From Penelope pileata (Eukaryota > Chordata > Aves > Galliformes > Cracidae), in assembly GCA_013396635.1 (NCBI GenBank), contig WBMW01002272.1, positions 76,754-140,753 on the forward strand: DNA of 64,000 nt, read 5' to 3'. Every line of letters starts with the position of its first letter. Within the stretch, counting starts at the first letter, position 1. The notes under the pieces are model-generated. The model saw only the letters and a program-made list of their open reading frames with translations, did no database searches and had not been told where the DNA came from. Shown in pieces: positions 13,031-24,500 of the stretch. A program made the translations under genes and the position numbers.

Positions 13031-13687
13031 AAAGAACTCAGGGGAAAAATAGTTATGAAAGCAGAAAAATAAGAGTTTTTCTTACCCTTCTGTTCTTTTT
13101 TAATAACCCCTTTTCAATTGCTATTCCAACTTCAGCAGACTCAGTAATTGCTGAATTAGGTGCATGGACAGAATCTAAGAACACACACAAAGGCTGTAGA
13201 TATTTAGTGTTGTGGAGATACTGTGCGGAGAACAAGTAATAGAGTATCTTCCAAATCCTTCCATTGGATTTCTACATATAGAAAAGTCAAAGGGCATATT
13301 TCCTACCAGAATATGTTGTATCAATTAACGTTTATGATGGAAGCCAGGCAGGCAGGCCACTTGGTTACCTTCCAGATATTTACAGTGTGCAAACTGCCCA
13401 GGCCAGGTAGCCATTCATTGAGTGCTTTGATTCTGGATTGGAAGACTCCACAGGCTTCACATGCTGAATTCCTTGACTTTCAGTCTAGTCTGTGTTTTAT
13501 TCTAGTCTGATAATTATCATTCTTGCTGTTCACTTGAAACAGACTGAATAACTTAAAGTCCACTATCGTAAAGCTTTCTATATTAAATTTCATATTATGA
13601 AATCCCTATAAATGTGTATGTAATGGAAGGTAGAAGGCTTTCACTGTGTGTTTCTGTGTGTGTATATACATACAGTGTATATATGTA
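13031..13687. other. Unique DNA with TG/TA-rich tail
   Basis: No gene was recognised. The last 50 bp (about 13640-13687) are TG/TA-rich simple sequence ('tgtgtgtatatacatac') next to the mariner insertion. Mariner elements insert at TA, so this was a target-rich site. Confidence 0.6.
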
Positions 13688-14220
13688 GGTCCCCCCAGAA
13701 GTAATGCCTCCTATTTTATTTCCACGGAATCTGCACAAAGAGCACAATAACAGTTTGATAGAGCAGATTCTCAGCTACAAAACACTGCTCTTCAGCATAG
13801 TCACCACCATTAGCTGTGCATTTTCACCAGTGATGAACAAGAGCCTGCATGCCACACTAAAAATCTGCACCAGTGGAGATGCATGATGACAGCATCATTG
13901 CTGAAATGCACCACCCACTGCCTCACTGTGCTCACATCCACTGTTTGGTCTGCATAAACATCCAACAAGCATTGATGAATGGCACTTAGTGCCATTTTTT
14001 TCCTGCATGGAGGAATTCAATTCCACACATTTGCTTCATCCGCACTTCCATGTCAGATGCCGTTTGGTCAGACTGCCCCTCTGCTGCCATCTGTCACATA
14101 GCAACAAGATGTAATGAGATGTGGGTGGGAAAGGTTCAGCCTCTGCTGCCATACCACCAACGTCTGCCTCTGATGCCACAGGCCAACATAAGTAGGAGGC
14201 ATTACTTTTGGAGCAGCCCT
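13688..14220 (-). mobile_element. Mariner element of the Galluhop type, internally deleted
   Basis: A 533-bp DNA transposon flanked by terminal inverted repeats. The left end reads 'agaagtaatgcctcctattt' and the right end 'aggcattacttttggagcag', which are reverse complements apart from a few changes. A TA dinucleotide precedes the left end at 13686-13687; the right-hand TA is not evident. The transposase start lies near the right end, so the element is on the minus strand. A full-length relative should be roughly 1.2 kb (from memory of the chicken element), so the middle of the transposase is missing. It could have moved only with enzyme supplied in trans. Two more copies in this window share its sequence and orientation. 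Confidence 0.9.
13810..14051 (-). pseudogene. Mariner transposase remnant, frameshifted and deleted
   Basis: The minus-strand ATG at 14051-14049 begins MEVRMKQMCGIEFLHAGKK, the typical N-terminus of a mariner transposase (the helix-turn-helix DNA-binding part). The frame is then lost at a run of A (about 13996-14001) and resumes in another frame as MALSAIHQCLLDVYADQTVD followed by VSTVRQWVVHFSN, matching the next part of the mariner DNA-binding domain. After that the sequence jumps to terminal-region sequence, so the catalytic DDD-type domain is absent. A frameshift plus a large internal deletion make it non-functional. Confidence 0.85.
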
Positions 14221-17040
14221 CATGTATATTTATATAGATGCTATGCTAAATTTACCATTTATGTATGTAAATGTTGCATTTATATACATATAACTCTTGT
14301 ATTTAATACATAAATTGCCAAAACTAGTAATTCTGCTTACTGGGGAGATCACCTAATTGAATGCTAATGAAACATACAGTAACTACAGGGTGATGCTTAT
14401 GCCACCACAATTGTTACACTGACAGTGAGCAATAACAATGCAACTGACTGATTCGAATGTTAATTTCAAAAGCTTTAAATAAATGAGTAAAAAATAAAAA
14501 TGTTAAAAGAATGAAAATGTAAATCTCTATTACAATCGTGAAATTGAAACATTAATCAGATTGTATAATTAAACCATTAAAGTTCAGCTTGACAAAGTTA
14601 AAAGGAAACAATTTGCCATGCTAGGGACATTTAAACTGATAGGTGCCTGAAAAATGGTATTTCCAGGTTCTGAAAAGTCTAGTAATATGTCAGCACACAT
14701 TGAATACAGATCTACCAGTTCACCATTTTTTCTACAAAAAATTATTTGCAAAATGTCTATATTTTAATTTATCCAGATGTGTTTTAGTATCTGCTCTGTA
14801 AGTGCCCATCAAGAAATTAAATCTTATATGTCTTTGCAAAATGTCCTGGGATTTTCTATATAGTGAGAACTTTCACTTTTACTGTGAATAACATAGATGA
14901 GATTTAAAGGAATATACAGATCCACAAAAATTACTTCTACATGAAAGGTATTTCTTTAAATGCAATTACGTGTAAGGACTTAAAGCTGAATTCCATATCC
15001 TTAACAGAGTGGAAAGATATAAAAAGCACTGAAGATTTATGACATGGCTCTCAGTGCTGTGCAGTTGTAAATTTATTGTAGACATACAAGTTTTAATGCT
15101 TGCTGATCCCCAGTTACTTTCCTTTAGGATTTTGGTTGTTAATGGGAGGGTTTAAAAATCATGGATCTGTAAGAGAGACAGAAAATGATACAGCCAGAGC
15201 TTTAATCAGCGTCTGGAGAATCTTGGAATGTCAGTTCTTTCTAATCCTCAGTTGCAATGCTGATGCTAACACCTTAGTAGATACACAAAAGCAGAGCTCG
15301 TTGCAACAGAGTGCATTCATGCATTAAATTCTGAGTTAATCTAACAAGTTGGCCTATGTACTGGCTTCTTTCAAAGTTTTAGGCTTTATTTATTCTTTAC
15401 TTTTGAAATGTGAGAGAATATAGAAAGATTAAAAATGAGTAACTGTATTGTTCATGCTAATTGCAGCAACAAAATTACTCTCTCTGCGTGAGCAAAGGCT
15501 AAATTATGTTGTCTACATAGGATTAGTTGTATCTGACATTCAAAGGATGGGAAGACCCATAATACCTGCAGGTCTGTGTGGGAAATGCAAAATTACCTAC
15601 CAGAACTATGAGTCCCAGCCTGTACCCCAAATTTTTTGTTTGTTTCTAAAGGCAAATAATGAAGAACTTTAATTGGATTCTGATCTTAGTGTTCTCAGAA
15701 CAACTTTCAATAGATCTTCTGACTTCTTGACAATGAAATTGTCTTTAAAACTAATACAATATTCTATTTTCACAGCATCTTTCACTCAAAGATCAGGGGC
15801 CGTAATTCAGGATTATAGGCTGCCTGACAGAACACTGTGGTATACGTGGCAATAATAGTGTATTTGGTTATTTTTAGAAATTAAATTATCTGAACAATCT
15901 TACTTAAATAGGACAGAAAAAGAATGTTTTGAAGTGAAACAAATCTGTTCTTAACTTGTAAAATGCTTAAAATTGCCGATATTCCTAAGAATTTGACTAG
16001 TATTCTCAAGCAGAGAAGGACACAATTTTCTTTACTGAGTATTCCAGAGCTTCCATGGTATACTAAAGTAATTTCTCTCTCTCTCAGTTCACTCTTTCCT
16101 CTTCCTTTTGACATTCAGCCACTGGTTTATCAGTTCACTGCCATGGCACAATACAGCTAAGGGAGTCATCTTTCAGCCCTCTCCTAGGTGGTTTTATTGC
16201 CTTAAGTAGTGCTGTTTGCTTTGTGATATACAACTTGACAGTACTCAGCTTCTGATGAAATATATCTTTAAGCAAATGAGGCATTAAAATAAACATTTTA
16301 AATAAAAGAAATATTGTCTACTTCATTAGAATTCAGGTTAAATGCAACCACCTCAGATAATCTGTCCTTACAAAGGCTCTGTCAAAAATAAAAAGATTCT
16401 TGACGTGATTAAAATCTCTGGAAGTAATTCCACGTAATTGAGTCTTAAGCCTTTTCTAATCTATATGTAACCACTGAACAGAAGCAGTGAAATTTAAAAG
16501 GTCGTACTGAGCTAGGACTCAGGAGACCTAAGGTAAAAACTTCACACGTTCTTTTACTTCTCTTATGCTGTGCAATAGAAAGTAGCTCCACAAACCCTCC
16601 AGGAAGCTACTCCTACAGTAGTACTGCCAGAGAACTGTAGGTATTGCAACACCCATGGCAGTTCAAAATTGAGAGAATAAATGAGGTTAAAATTAAATTT
16701 AGATCACACTTTTTCTAGGATCTGAGTTTGTTGGCTGACTGTTCCTGGGCTGTAATCTGCTGCTGTCCTGCTTCATAACATTGAGTACATTCCTTCAACA
16801 GCATCTGTTAGTATCTCCACTGTCCATCGTGACTTTAATTGCATTCCCACTGGGAATCCAACTCATGCTCATTGTTCATGTCTCTGCTATTTCTGACCAC
16901 ATTTTCAGGTGAAATGAAAAGTTATCACTTCACAGAATGAAAATATTTGTATAGCCATTGTGATTCAAGACCAAATGACAATGTGGAGGTTGAATATACT
17001 TAGATACCAAAACACTTCAATCACGGATATATCAATTTGA
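14221..17040. other. Unique AT-rich DNA, no gene seen
   Basis: No transposon or exon was recognised. The flank just right of the mariner (14221-14300) is rich in TA/TATA words, like its left flank. Several short open frames exist (the longest 77 codons) without family motifs. Confidence 0.65.
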
Positions 17041-17460
17041 CAAATTGCTTCCCTGTTCTGCGGTAGCAGTGTTGTGGCCCAGGATAAATCAGGCAGATTA
17101 CCCTGGTGCTTCTAGTCATGCACTGCGCAGCCCCAGTGCAGGGATGGGGGCAACTCTGCCCTCTCCCTGGGTGGGTCTCTTGGGGATCTCTGCTTGTAGC
17201 AGAGAGGAGCTTGAATCCTGTTGCCAAGTCATGGGGTCCCCTCACAGCCTTTCAGGTGCTTGTTTATCTGGGTTCCCTCTGGAGTATTTCCTGGAGCCTC
17301 CCCCAGCATTTATTTTCTGTAGTTGCAGAATTGGGTAGTGAATACATCCTCGGTGACTGTTGTCTGCTGCTGTGGGCGCTAACGATCCGTGCACAAAGGA
17401 CAGTTCTGGACACAGTTACACTTCTTGATCATCAACAGGTATTTGAATAGCTTGGCTATT
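17041..17460. other. GC-richer patch with overlapping open frames
   Basis: This 0.4 kb patch is visibly richer in G and C than its surroundings and stays open in two plus-strand frames (17045-17338 and 17106-17450) and one minus-strand frame (17021-17245). Open frames on both strands are expected where stop codons are rare because of base composition, so none is called as a gene. No protein family was recognised. It could be a decayed repeat or a remnant regulatory segment. It lies about 0.2 kb before the minisatellite at 17640. Confidence 0.45.
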
Positions 17461-17639
17461 TTCTTGAACACTCAAAAGCTTTTCAAGGTTTCTTGGTTTT
17501 TTGGGGTGGAGGAAGGAGTTGTTCATGTTTCTTTCATGTAAAAGCTCAGTTAATGTTCATCTGCTGCAGCACTAACAGGTAGAAGGACCAAAAGGACATG
17601 CAGCTAGGTGAAAGGGACCATGATAAGTTCTTTCCAGGA

Positions 17640-18480
17640 ATATCTCTGTGCTTAGTACAAATTCTACAATCTAGAACATGCCATATTCCCTGCTTTCTAG
17701 TAGTGACTTGCAGCTTTCCAGGAATTCCTCACTCCTAATATACTTTCTAGGAATTTCCTCTAGCTAGAAACCTTCTATAGATTTCCCAGAGCTTTCTAGC
17801 AAGTTCTGAGTGATTTTTAGGAACTTTCCTTTTCAGAACAACAATACGAATATTCAAGTGATTTCTAAGATTATTATTTATTTATATTTATCATCTAGAA
17901 CCTTTCTATGATTTCCTGAGCATTTGATAGAAGTTCCTCATTCTACAACTTCTCTAAGAATTTCCTTTGGTTTCCAAGAATTTCTCACTGCTTCTAGGAA
18001 TTCTGTATAGGATTTTTCTAGTTATTTCCCAGTGCTTTTCAGGAGTTTCCTATCCCAGAACCTTTCTAAGAATTGAACCTTGCTTTCTAGGAATTTACCA
18101 TTTTCTTTCTAACAATTACAAATTCTAGAACCCTTCTAAAAATCATTGAGCATTTTTTTTATGAAGTTTTCTGTGCTTTCTGAAATTTCACTAATTTCAA
18201 AACTTTACAGGAGATTTAGTGTGCATTCTGGGATTTTTTTATGCACTTTTTATGAATTTCCTACTACATTTGAGGAATTTGGAATTCTAGGAGTTTGTCT
18301 GTTCAGAACCATTGTAAGAATTCCTTAGTGTTTTCTAAGAATTTTCCTATGTTTTTATGGAATCCCCTCTCTAGGAATTTCCTTCTGGAATTTCCTTTCT
18401 AGGAAAATTCTATTGTTTCCTAGGATCTTCCTCAGCATGTTTCCTTCCATTAATTATTCTGTTTAAGAACCTTTCTAGCT
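17640..18480. repeat. Degenerate minisatellite of TTCTAGGAATTTCC-like units
   Basis: About 0.85 kb is built from diverged copies of a half-unit near 23-25 bp, with cores TTTCTAGGAATTTCCT and TTCTAGAACCTTTCTAAGAA alternating so that pairs recur at roughly 48-57 bp in the clearest part (17893-18060). The words TTCTAGAACC, TTCTAAGAATT, TTTCTAGGAATTT and GTGCTTT recur throughout. Eight exact TTC-NNN-GAA palindromes lie at 17716, 17745, 17972, 17992, 18064, 18085, 18333 and 18397, and three GGAATTTCC words at 17750, 18374 and 18387. Copies differ by many substitutions and small indels, so the array is old. It may be an isolated outlier of a galliform satellite with a period near 41-50 bp, which I could not confirm. 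Confidence 0.8.
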
Positions 18481-18599
18481 ATTTTGCAATCTATTTTCTC
18501 AGTGTAAAGCATAAGGAACTGAAAATCAGTCTGCATAATTATATTTACAAAATTGTGTGTGGCTGGGTGGAAAGAAACAGCTAAAAGAAAAAAGAAGTT

Positions 18600-20229
18600 G
18601 TGAATTACAGTAGCTTATAGTAGCAATTTAGCTCACAGAACTTTCACCTGCATTGGCTATAAAATTTATCTGCCAAATACATGCTGCTTGGAGCCAAGCT
18701 TCAGCATCAGACTGATTAGATTAACACCTCTGCACAACAGTGCCATATGATACCAGACTTTGTAACAGCGCGAGGTGATTTATGGGTGACTCAATTTTAA
18801 TGATCAAACTCAGGATCATTGTTCTTGAGTAAGTTTAATGTCTGCCATGGCAGGGACACCTACAGCCATTTAATTCTCCTGCTGGCTGTAAATTAATTAA
18901 ATAGGTTGTATATAAATAAAATAACATTAATTTATTCCCTGTCTATTTTTTATCTTGTTCCTAGCCTATAGATATATTTTAGGACGTATTTAGGAAGAAG
19001 TGATTTCACCATATTTCATCATCCTTTGTCTTGTGCCCATAGAGATTTTCTGGATTTATAGACAGAGGCATAAACTTTGTCAAGTAATAGTCTACCTGTG
19101 AAAGCCAAATACCACTCAATTCAAAATTTAACTGAAATAATTCCTTGCTACAAAGACTATTTTGCATTTCCAGAGCATTTTTTCCTCTGAAGAGTGTACA
19201 AATACTTTATAAATGCTGGCTTTGAGAAACCTCATAGCAAACTCTCAGTAAGGTGTAGGACTTCAGCCATGAAGTAAGCCTTGGATCTGTTGACTTAGCT
19301 GTGTACACACAGATTAGTGAATCTATCTGTCTATACAGCTTCTTGGATCAGCTCATTCCCAGTCCTGTTGCTGAGTGTTCAATAGAAAATATTGCCTAAC
19401 AGCACAAACCATCACTGGTTGGTTCTGTTGTTTTTTTTTTAGCATGCTGGCACGTATCATCTCCATTTGAAAAGGTGATAGCAACAATCAAGGTATTCCA
19501 GTGTTAGCAGTTTGCCCCCGTCAACTAAAAATAATCACCATCATGTATTCCTCTAACATATATATATATATTACTTGAAAATAGAAAGGCTTTAAAGTAG
19601 CAGTCCTTTAAAAATACAATAGTTCAGACTCGTTTGAGATTTCATGAGTTCTGTAATAACGCAGCTGTTTTCCTCAGGGTGTTCTCATGAATTCATAGAA
19701 ACATCTACTTGTTATGAGCATTCTGGAACCCCAAGGAAAGCAGCTGTGTTTTTGACAAACTGGGCCACATTTTCAACACCTCTAGCAAAAGAGGCATTTA
19801 CAGAGGAATTCTATGCATTATATATCCACAAGCAACGTTTTTCTTTTTAACAGTAACAACACATAGTGCTCTTTGCAGACATTTAAACAGCAAAGCAGCC
19901 AAACTGAACATTGAATTGAGCTACAGTATGAAATCAAAAACCTGACCTCCAGGAGAACACAGCTTGCCCTAAACTTAAAATATGCCACTCTGACTGAACT
20001 TAAAGAATACGAGGGAAAACAATTAATGATTTAGGTGTGTTAGATGTGAACTTTTGTCCGTTATATTCAGAGGTTTTCAATTCTTTTTCATTTTTGTTTA
20101 CTTTTAATGCATTCCTGGTACAAAAACATAAGGAATGAGTGACATTACTAGAGGATTTTGGTGAACCATGCTTACTAGGGTATTAGTGAAATATATTGTC
20201 TGGACAAAACGGGAATTTTCATGCTTTCG
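18600..20229. other. Unique DNA with one regulatory-like segment
   Basis: No gene was recognised. The part at 18620-18910 is low in simple repeats and contains an AP-1 consensus TGACTCA (18787-18793) and a TTAATTAA core (18893-18900). A stretch at 18842-18862 (GCCATGGCAGGGACACCT) resembles the reverse complement of the CR1 3' region, so part may be an ancient CR1 scrap. A 14-bp AT run lies at 19558-19571. Confidence 0.5.
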
Positions 20230-21170
20230 GCATAGCCTAAGGGATTATTTTATTATTTATTTCTGTCATACCAATAGTGATTATAGGCCCAAATTGCATC
20301 ACTTCTGTGATTTTCAGTTTTATACACATTTCATAGATGTTTTAGTTTGTTCATATTTACATTCTATATTGCTTTTTCTACATCTGCTCAACTGTATTCT
20401 ATTTCTTGTTTTTAAATTTTTTCATTTCTGTTCTTTAAAGTATAACACACTTCACAGACTCATTCTTCATGTACTAAAGCCATCTTTCTCAATATTTTTT
20501 CAACAGTATAACTTTTAATCACAACAGTTTTCCTATCATTTTTAAAGTTTAATTTTTCAGTCTTTAAATTCTTTCCCACACGGATAACCCAGCTAAAGTG
20601 ACTATCATTCGTTGACTTTCCTTGCTCTCCTGTTCCACACTATGTTGTAACATTAGCATGGGAGTTGTTACTTATAAACATTGCTGTTTCTTATTGAAAT
20701 GTCTTTACTTCTAGATATTGCTAAGTAAGTTTTCCAAATGAGCAGTGGCTAATCCATTTCCTCTTTTTATATCGTCCTTTTAATGCCTGATTCTTTGATC
20801 TGAATCCCTCAGGACATAATTTCTCCTTGTCCTTTTCTTTGATCTTTATCTATTTATCTCATTCTTTTATTGTATTCAGCCTTCTTAGTTATATCTCCTT
20901 TTTGCTCTCATTCACCTTAAGCTTTCCACTCTATTGCAGTGCTTCATCCATCAACTATCTGGACCAGCTTTTTAAATTTTTTTTGGCCTTTCAGGGGCAC
21001 TTATCTAGTGGCTCTTTGATCCCAGTCTATAGGTTGTTCAATGTCATTTCATAGTTCATTTTTTTTTTTCAGAGATGTCTTAGTTTTAGATGATTTAGTT
21101 TTCTATGCAACTTAATTATATTTTCTTCCCTGGCTTTTCTATTTTATCATTTTGGTTGCTATTAGCCTCA
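20230..21170. other. Pyrimidine-biased stretch, no gene
   Basis: For nearly 1 kb the plus strand is dominated by T and C with few purine runs (for example TTTCTCCTTGTCCTTTTC at 20820-20837). Open plus-strand frames here (up to 116 codons, 20168-20518) are rich in Phe, Leu, Ser and Ile purely from that composition. No protein family or transposon was recognised. The bias stops close to the LTR-like repeat that follows. Confidence 0.6.
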
Positions 21171-21209
21171 GCTGTCTTGATGCCTGTTGTGCAAAAGAAG
21201 AAGCAAGAT

Positions 21210-21509
21210 TGCTTCAGATAGATTTCTAACAATCCTGGGTAAACTATTGGATAGGTTAGTATTGGATAGTTTAACGGTCATAAACAAGGGTAACAAAAGT
21301 TTCGGACTCACGTAATGGTGATCTCCCAATGAGATGATGACGCTTCCCTCAAGAGCCGCCAGATCCCACAAGAGAGATCCATTCCCCTCAGTGGCTGGCT
21401 TTTAAATGAGATCAGGGTAGCCCCACCCTGGGTTCACCCCCTGGGTTCACAGGTGCTCCCTATGCCAGCCACCAGGTGCTCAATCGCTGGTTCAGGCTGT
21501 GACCTAGTG
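21210..21509 (-). mobile_element. LTR-like repeat, copy 1 (probable old endogenous retroviral LTR)
   Basis: This segment is homologous to 52494-52814: shared blocks in the same order include GATAGATTT, CATAAACAA, GACTCACG, GAGATGATG, AGAGAGAT, TTAAATGAG and CAGGTGCTCAA. Read on the minus strand, a TATA-like TTTAAAAGCC (near 21400) lies mid-element, and the minus-strand 5' end is preceded by a purine-rich word (GGAAGGGAAA) like a polypurine tract. The opposite end finishes in CA. These features fit an LTR of about 300 bp in minus orientation. No clear target-site duplication was found and the family was not identified. Homology to copy 2 continues weakly into the right flank, so internal sequence may follow. 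Confidence 0.55.
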
Positions 21510-24500
21510 TTTCCCTTCCAGTGCCAGAACAAGCTGATGTTCCATCCTGAATTAAGTCAAGAATGTGAATTATAATCTGTTCACCTAAAGTGAAGCACGA
21601 TCTGTTTACTCTCATCAGATGATAAATAAAAGTCTCCTTCACGTACATATGTTTGAAACACATGGCCCTTAGCAGACCCTTAGCAGTATTATTCTATTTT
21701 GTAGAATAATACTTAAAATTTAGTTTCTATTCCTGTTTATTAATCTCCCAGATTCCTGAATGTAAAATATATGTATGAAAATGGATAATGAAGACTTTTG
21801 TAACTTCTTAATGAAAGAGTAAGAATGATAGATGAGTGATCTCCTGAGAATGAGACTGTTACTAGATTGTAGTAACATTACAGACGTATTGTCAGAAATA
21901 ACTAGAAGCATAAGGATTCTGCTTCTTCCAGTTCTAAGCACACGTGAATGCCAAACTAACTACTGGCATTGTTGCATCTTCACCCTCTCATGTGATAAAG
22001 CTTAGAAGACCTTATGGGCCAATTATCAGAAAGAGTACCCATTAAGACAATAACAAAATCTGAAATACATTTTGGAACTTTTTTTTTTTTTTTCTTTTAT
22101 GGATGGATGCATGAAAGTCAATGCCTATCTACTCTATCAGACCAGCAAGCAATTTAAAAAGAAGTATCAGGACTCATGTCTACAGCTGGTCTAAACTTGT
22201 GCATCTCAAGTCAATAAATTTACAGTAATGTGAAGTATAATAAAATTTTATCTAGGAATTATATCCTGGCCTTTGAATAATTAAAATTATGTTTTCCGTT
22301 AACCAGGAATAACGTTCCCTTTAGCAGGAATAAATTTAGAGAATGTTTTTCCTAATTTTTTCATTTGTTGTAAAGAAGATAGTCAAATGCACTTACATGG
22401 TAAATCCCTGTGTAAAGAAAAATATGAAAATTAGAGTTTAGAGGACAAATCTCAACAGTTTATATCCACTTTTTATTTATTTCACTGAGTTCTTTAGAAG
22501 GAAATGTCTGGGAATAATAAGCCTTTAGGGTCAGAGGCAGTAAGTCAGTGAGCTGTACAAATCTATTGCAGTATAGTCAGTGGAGAGATTTCCATTAACT
22601 TCAGAAGGACGTGGATTAGACTTGAAATGCATTAAAGACAATACAGACAAAAATGTTTGCAAGTAAAAAATCAATGCAGACTTGCTAAGTGTTGTTGTGA
22701 ATGTGCGTGCAGTTTCCTCCCATTAGTCTTAACAGCAGTTAGTCCTCAAAATGAGTTTCTCTCACTCACTTAATAATTTATGATCAGGGTTTACAACTTC
22801 TCAGTTGCAATTAATGATGTTTTGGTATTTTAATATTTGTCTAGACCTAGAATCTCTCCACTAGGTAGAGAGGGTAGCAAATGGAAAGATAATAAATGAT
22901 TGGAAAAAAAAAGAAGCAAGCTTTAGAACGCCTACTGTTCTCTTCCACCCACCTGCAATGGTGTCATTGTCAAATACGAAACAGCCTTGAGGAAGCAGTG
23001 TAGACTGAGAATACCTCACACCAAAGAGCAAATGATAAAACCTCTCTAAATAATGGAGCAGATTTTCACACTTCTTATGTGTGCTCTTCCATATAGTCTC
23101 TTACCAATTTAAAACATCTTTTCATTAAAAACTATTTTAGTTTTAATTGGGAACACTTATGGGTAGTGAAAAGTGAGTGCAATCTTTACTTACTTGTCAG
23201 AGAGCTGCGTTCTCCCCAACACAGCTGTAATATAGTGCTCTGCTGCTTACGGTTATACACATGTATCTTTTATTACATTATTCCAGTAGATTTTACAATA
23301 CTAGAGATTGATGATAGAAAACTGGAAGACAACCTATAGTGGATTTCTCTTATAAATGAAATATCAGACCATTAAATAGTGAGAGGGGGATGAACATAAA
23401 TTTTTGTTCACATTATCTGTTGAACATTGAGTCAATCCTGTGAACTGACTTACGTGGTGTAAGAAAAGATAGGAGATGGCCATTAAATCCAAACATAATT
23501 CATAGTGTTCGTTTAGGAAGGTAGAATCAAATTTCCTGAATTTTACTGATACGTCTTCCATCCTTAACAGGGATTTTCAAATGTTTTACAGTGTTGAGCA
23601 CTTTATGGTGCAGCTAACACTACTGTTTATAATCACATTACAATATCAGGCATCACAGATATTTAGCTGTATTGTTTCTATTGACAGTATTATACTGTGA
23701 TACATTTTCTTCAGAAGATCAAGCACGTTGATTTTTGTCCCCAGCAACTTCTTGCGGACTAGGAAATAGATCAGGAAAAATTTGAAACTGTTTGGGGATT
23801 TTGTTGGTAGAGATTTGAGTTTTACAGGCTGTATCTGTAAATGTCGAGGAAGAAAAGCGTGGTGATCTGTTGCATCCGTGAGCCTCCAGTTAGGCTCTGT
23901 CAGGACTGTGTGCCCGTGGTTCCTGCCTGTGCGATGACAGCAGTGTGTGCACAGCTCAGCTCCCCAGGCTGCACTCAGCAGATTCTTCTATAGAGCTCCC
24001 TGCTCTGTAGAGAGCCTGGAACCTGGGAAGCAGTCTTGGTTTCTGTCACATTAAGGTGGTTCTAACGAACCAAAGCAGACTGCAAAGGAGAGTGCAACTG
24101 CCCGTTACTCAGTAAGCCAGGTAATGGATCAGGCTTGAGTGACTGCCCATATGTACACAGGTCCTGTGGCTACACAGTAAACACTTACTTAAACTCACAG
24201 CAAGTCATGAATTTATTTCCCACTGTTTAACATTCCAGTCAGAACTGATCACGTAGGACACACAGGCATATTAAATGGGAATCTCAGTACTCACAGGGTA
24301 AGCACAAAAATACACCTCTAGCAACTCTGCTGACAGAACTCAGTGGATGTTCTGCACAAAGCTTGCCGCGTTGTTGTGTTCAGCAGAATGGGCTTGCTGA
24401 CGTAGTCGAGTTGCTCGTGCCCATATGTGTTCTGCTGCTTTCGAAGAATCTATGCTAACACAGTGAGTGAACACAGATGTATGCATGTATATACACAGCA

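Noticed and set aside
18842..18862. CR1-like words GCCATGGCAGGGACACCT
   Set aside because: Only about 20 bp match and the flanks do not follow CR1 order clearly; not called as an element.
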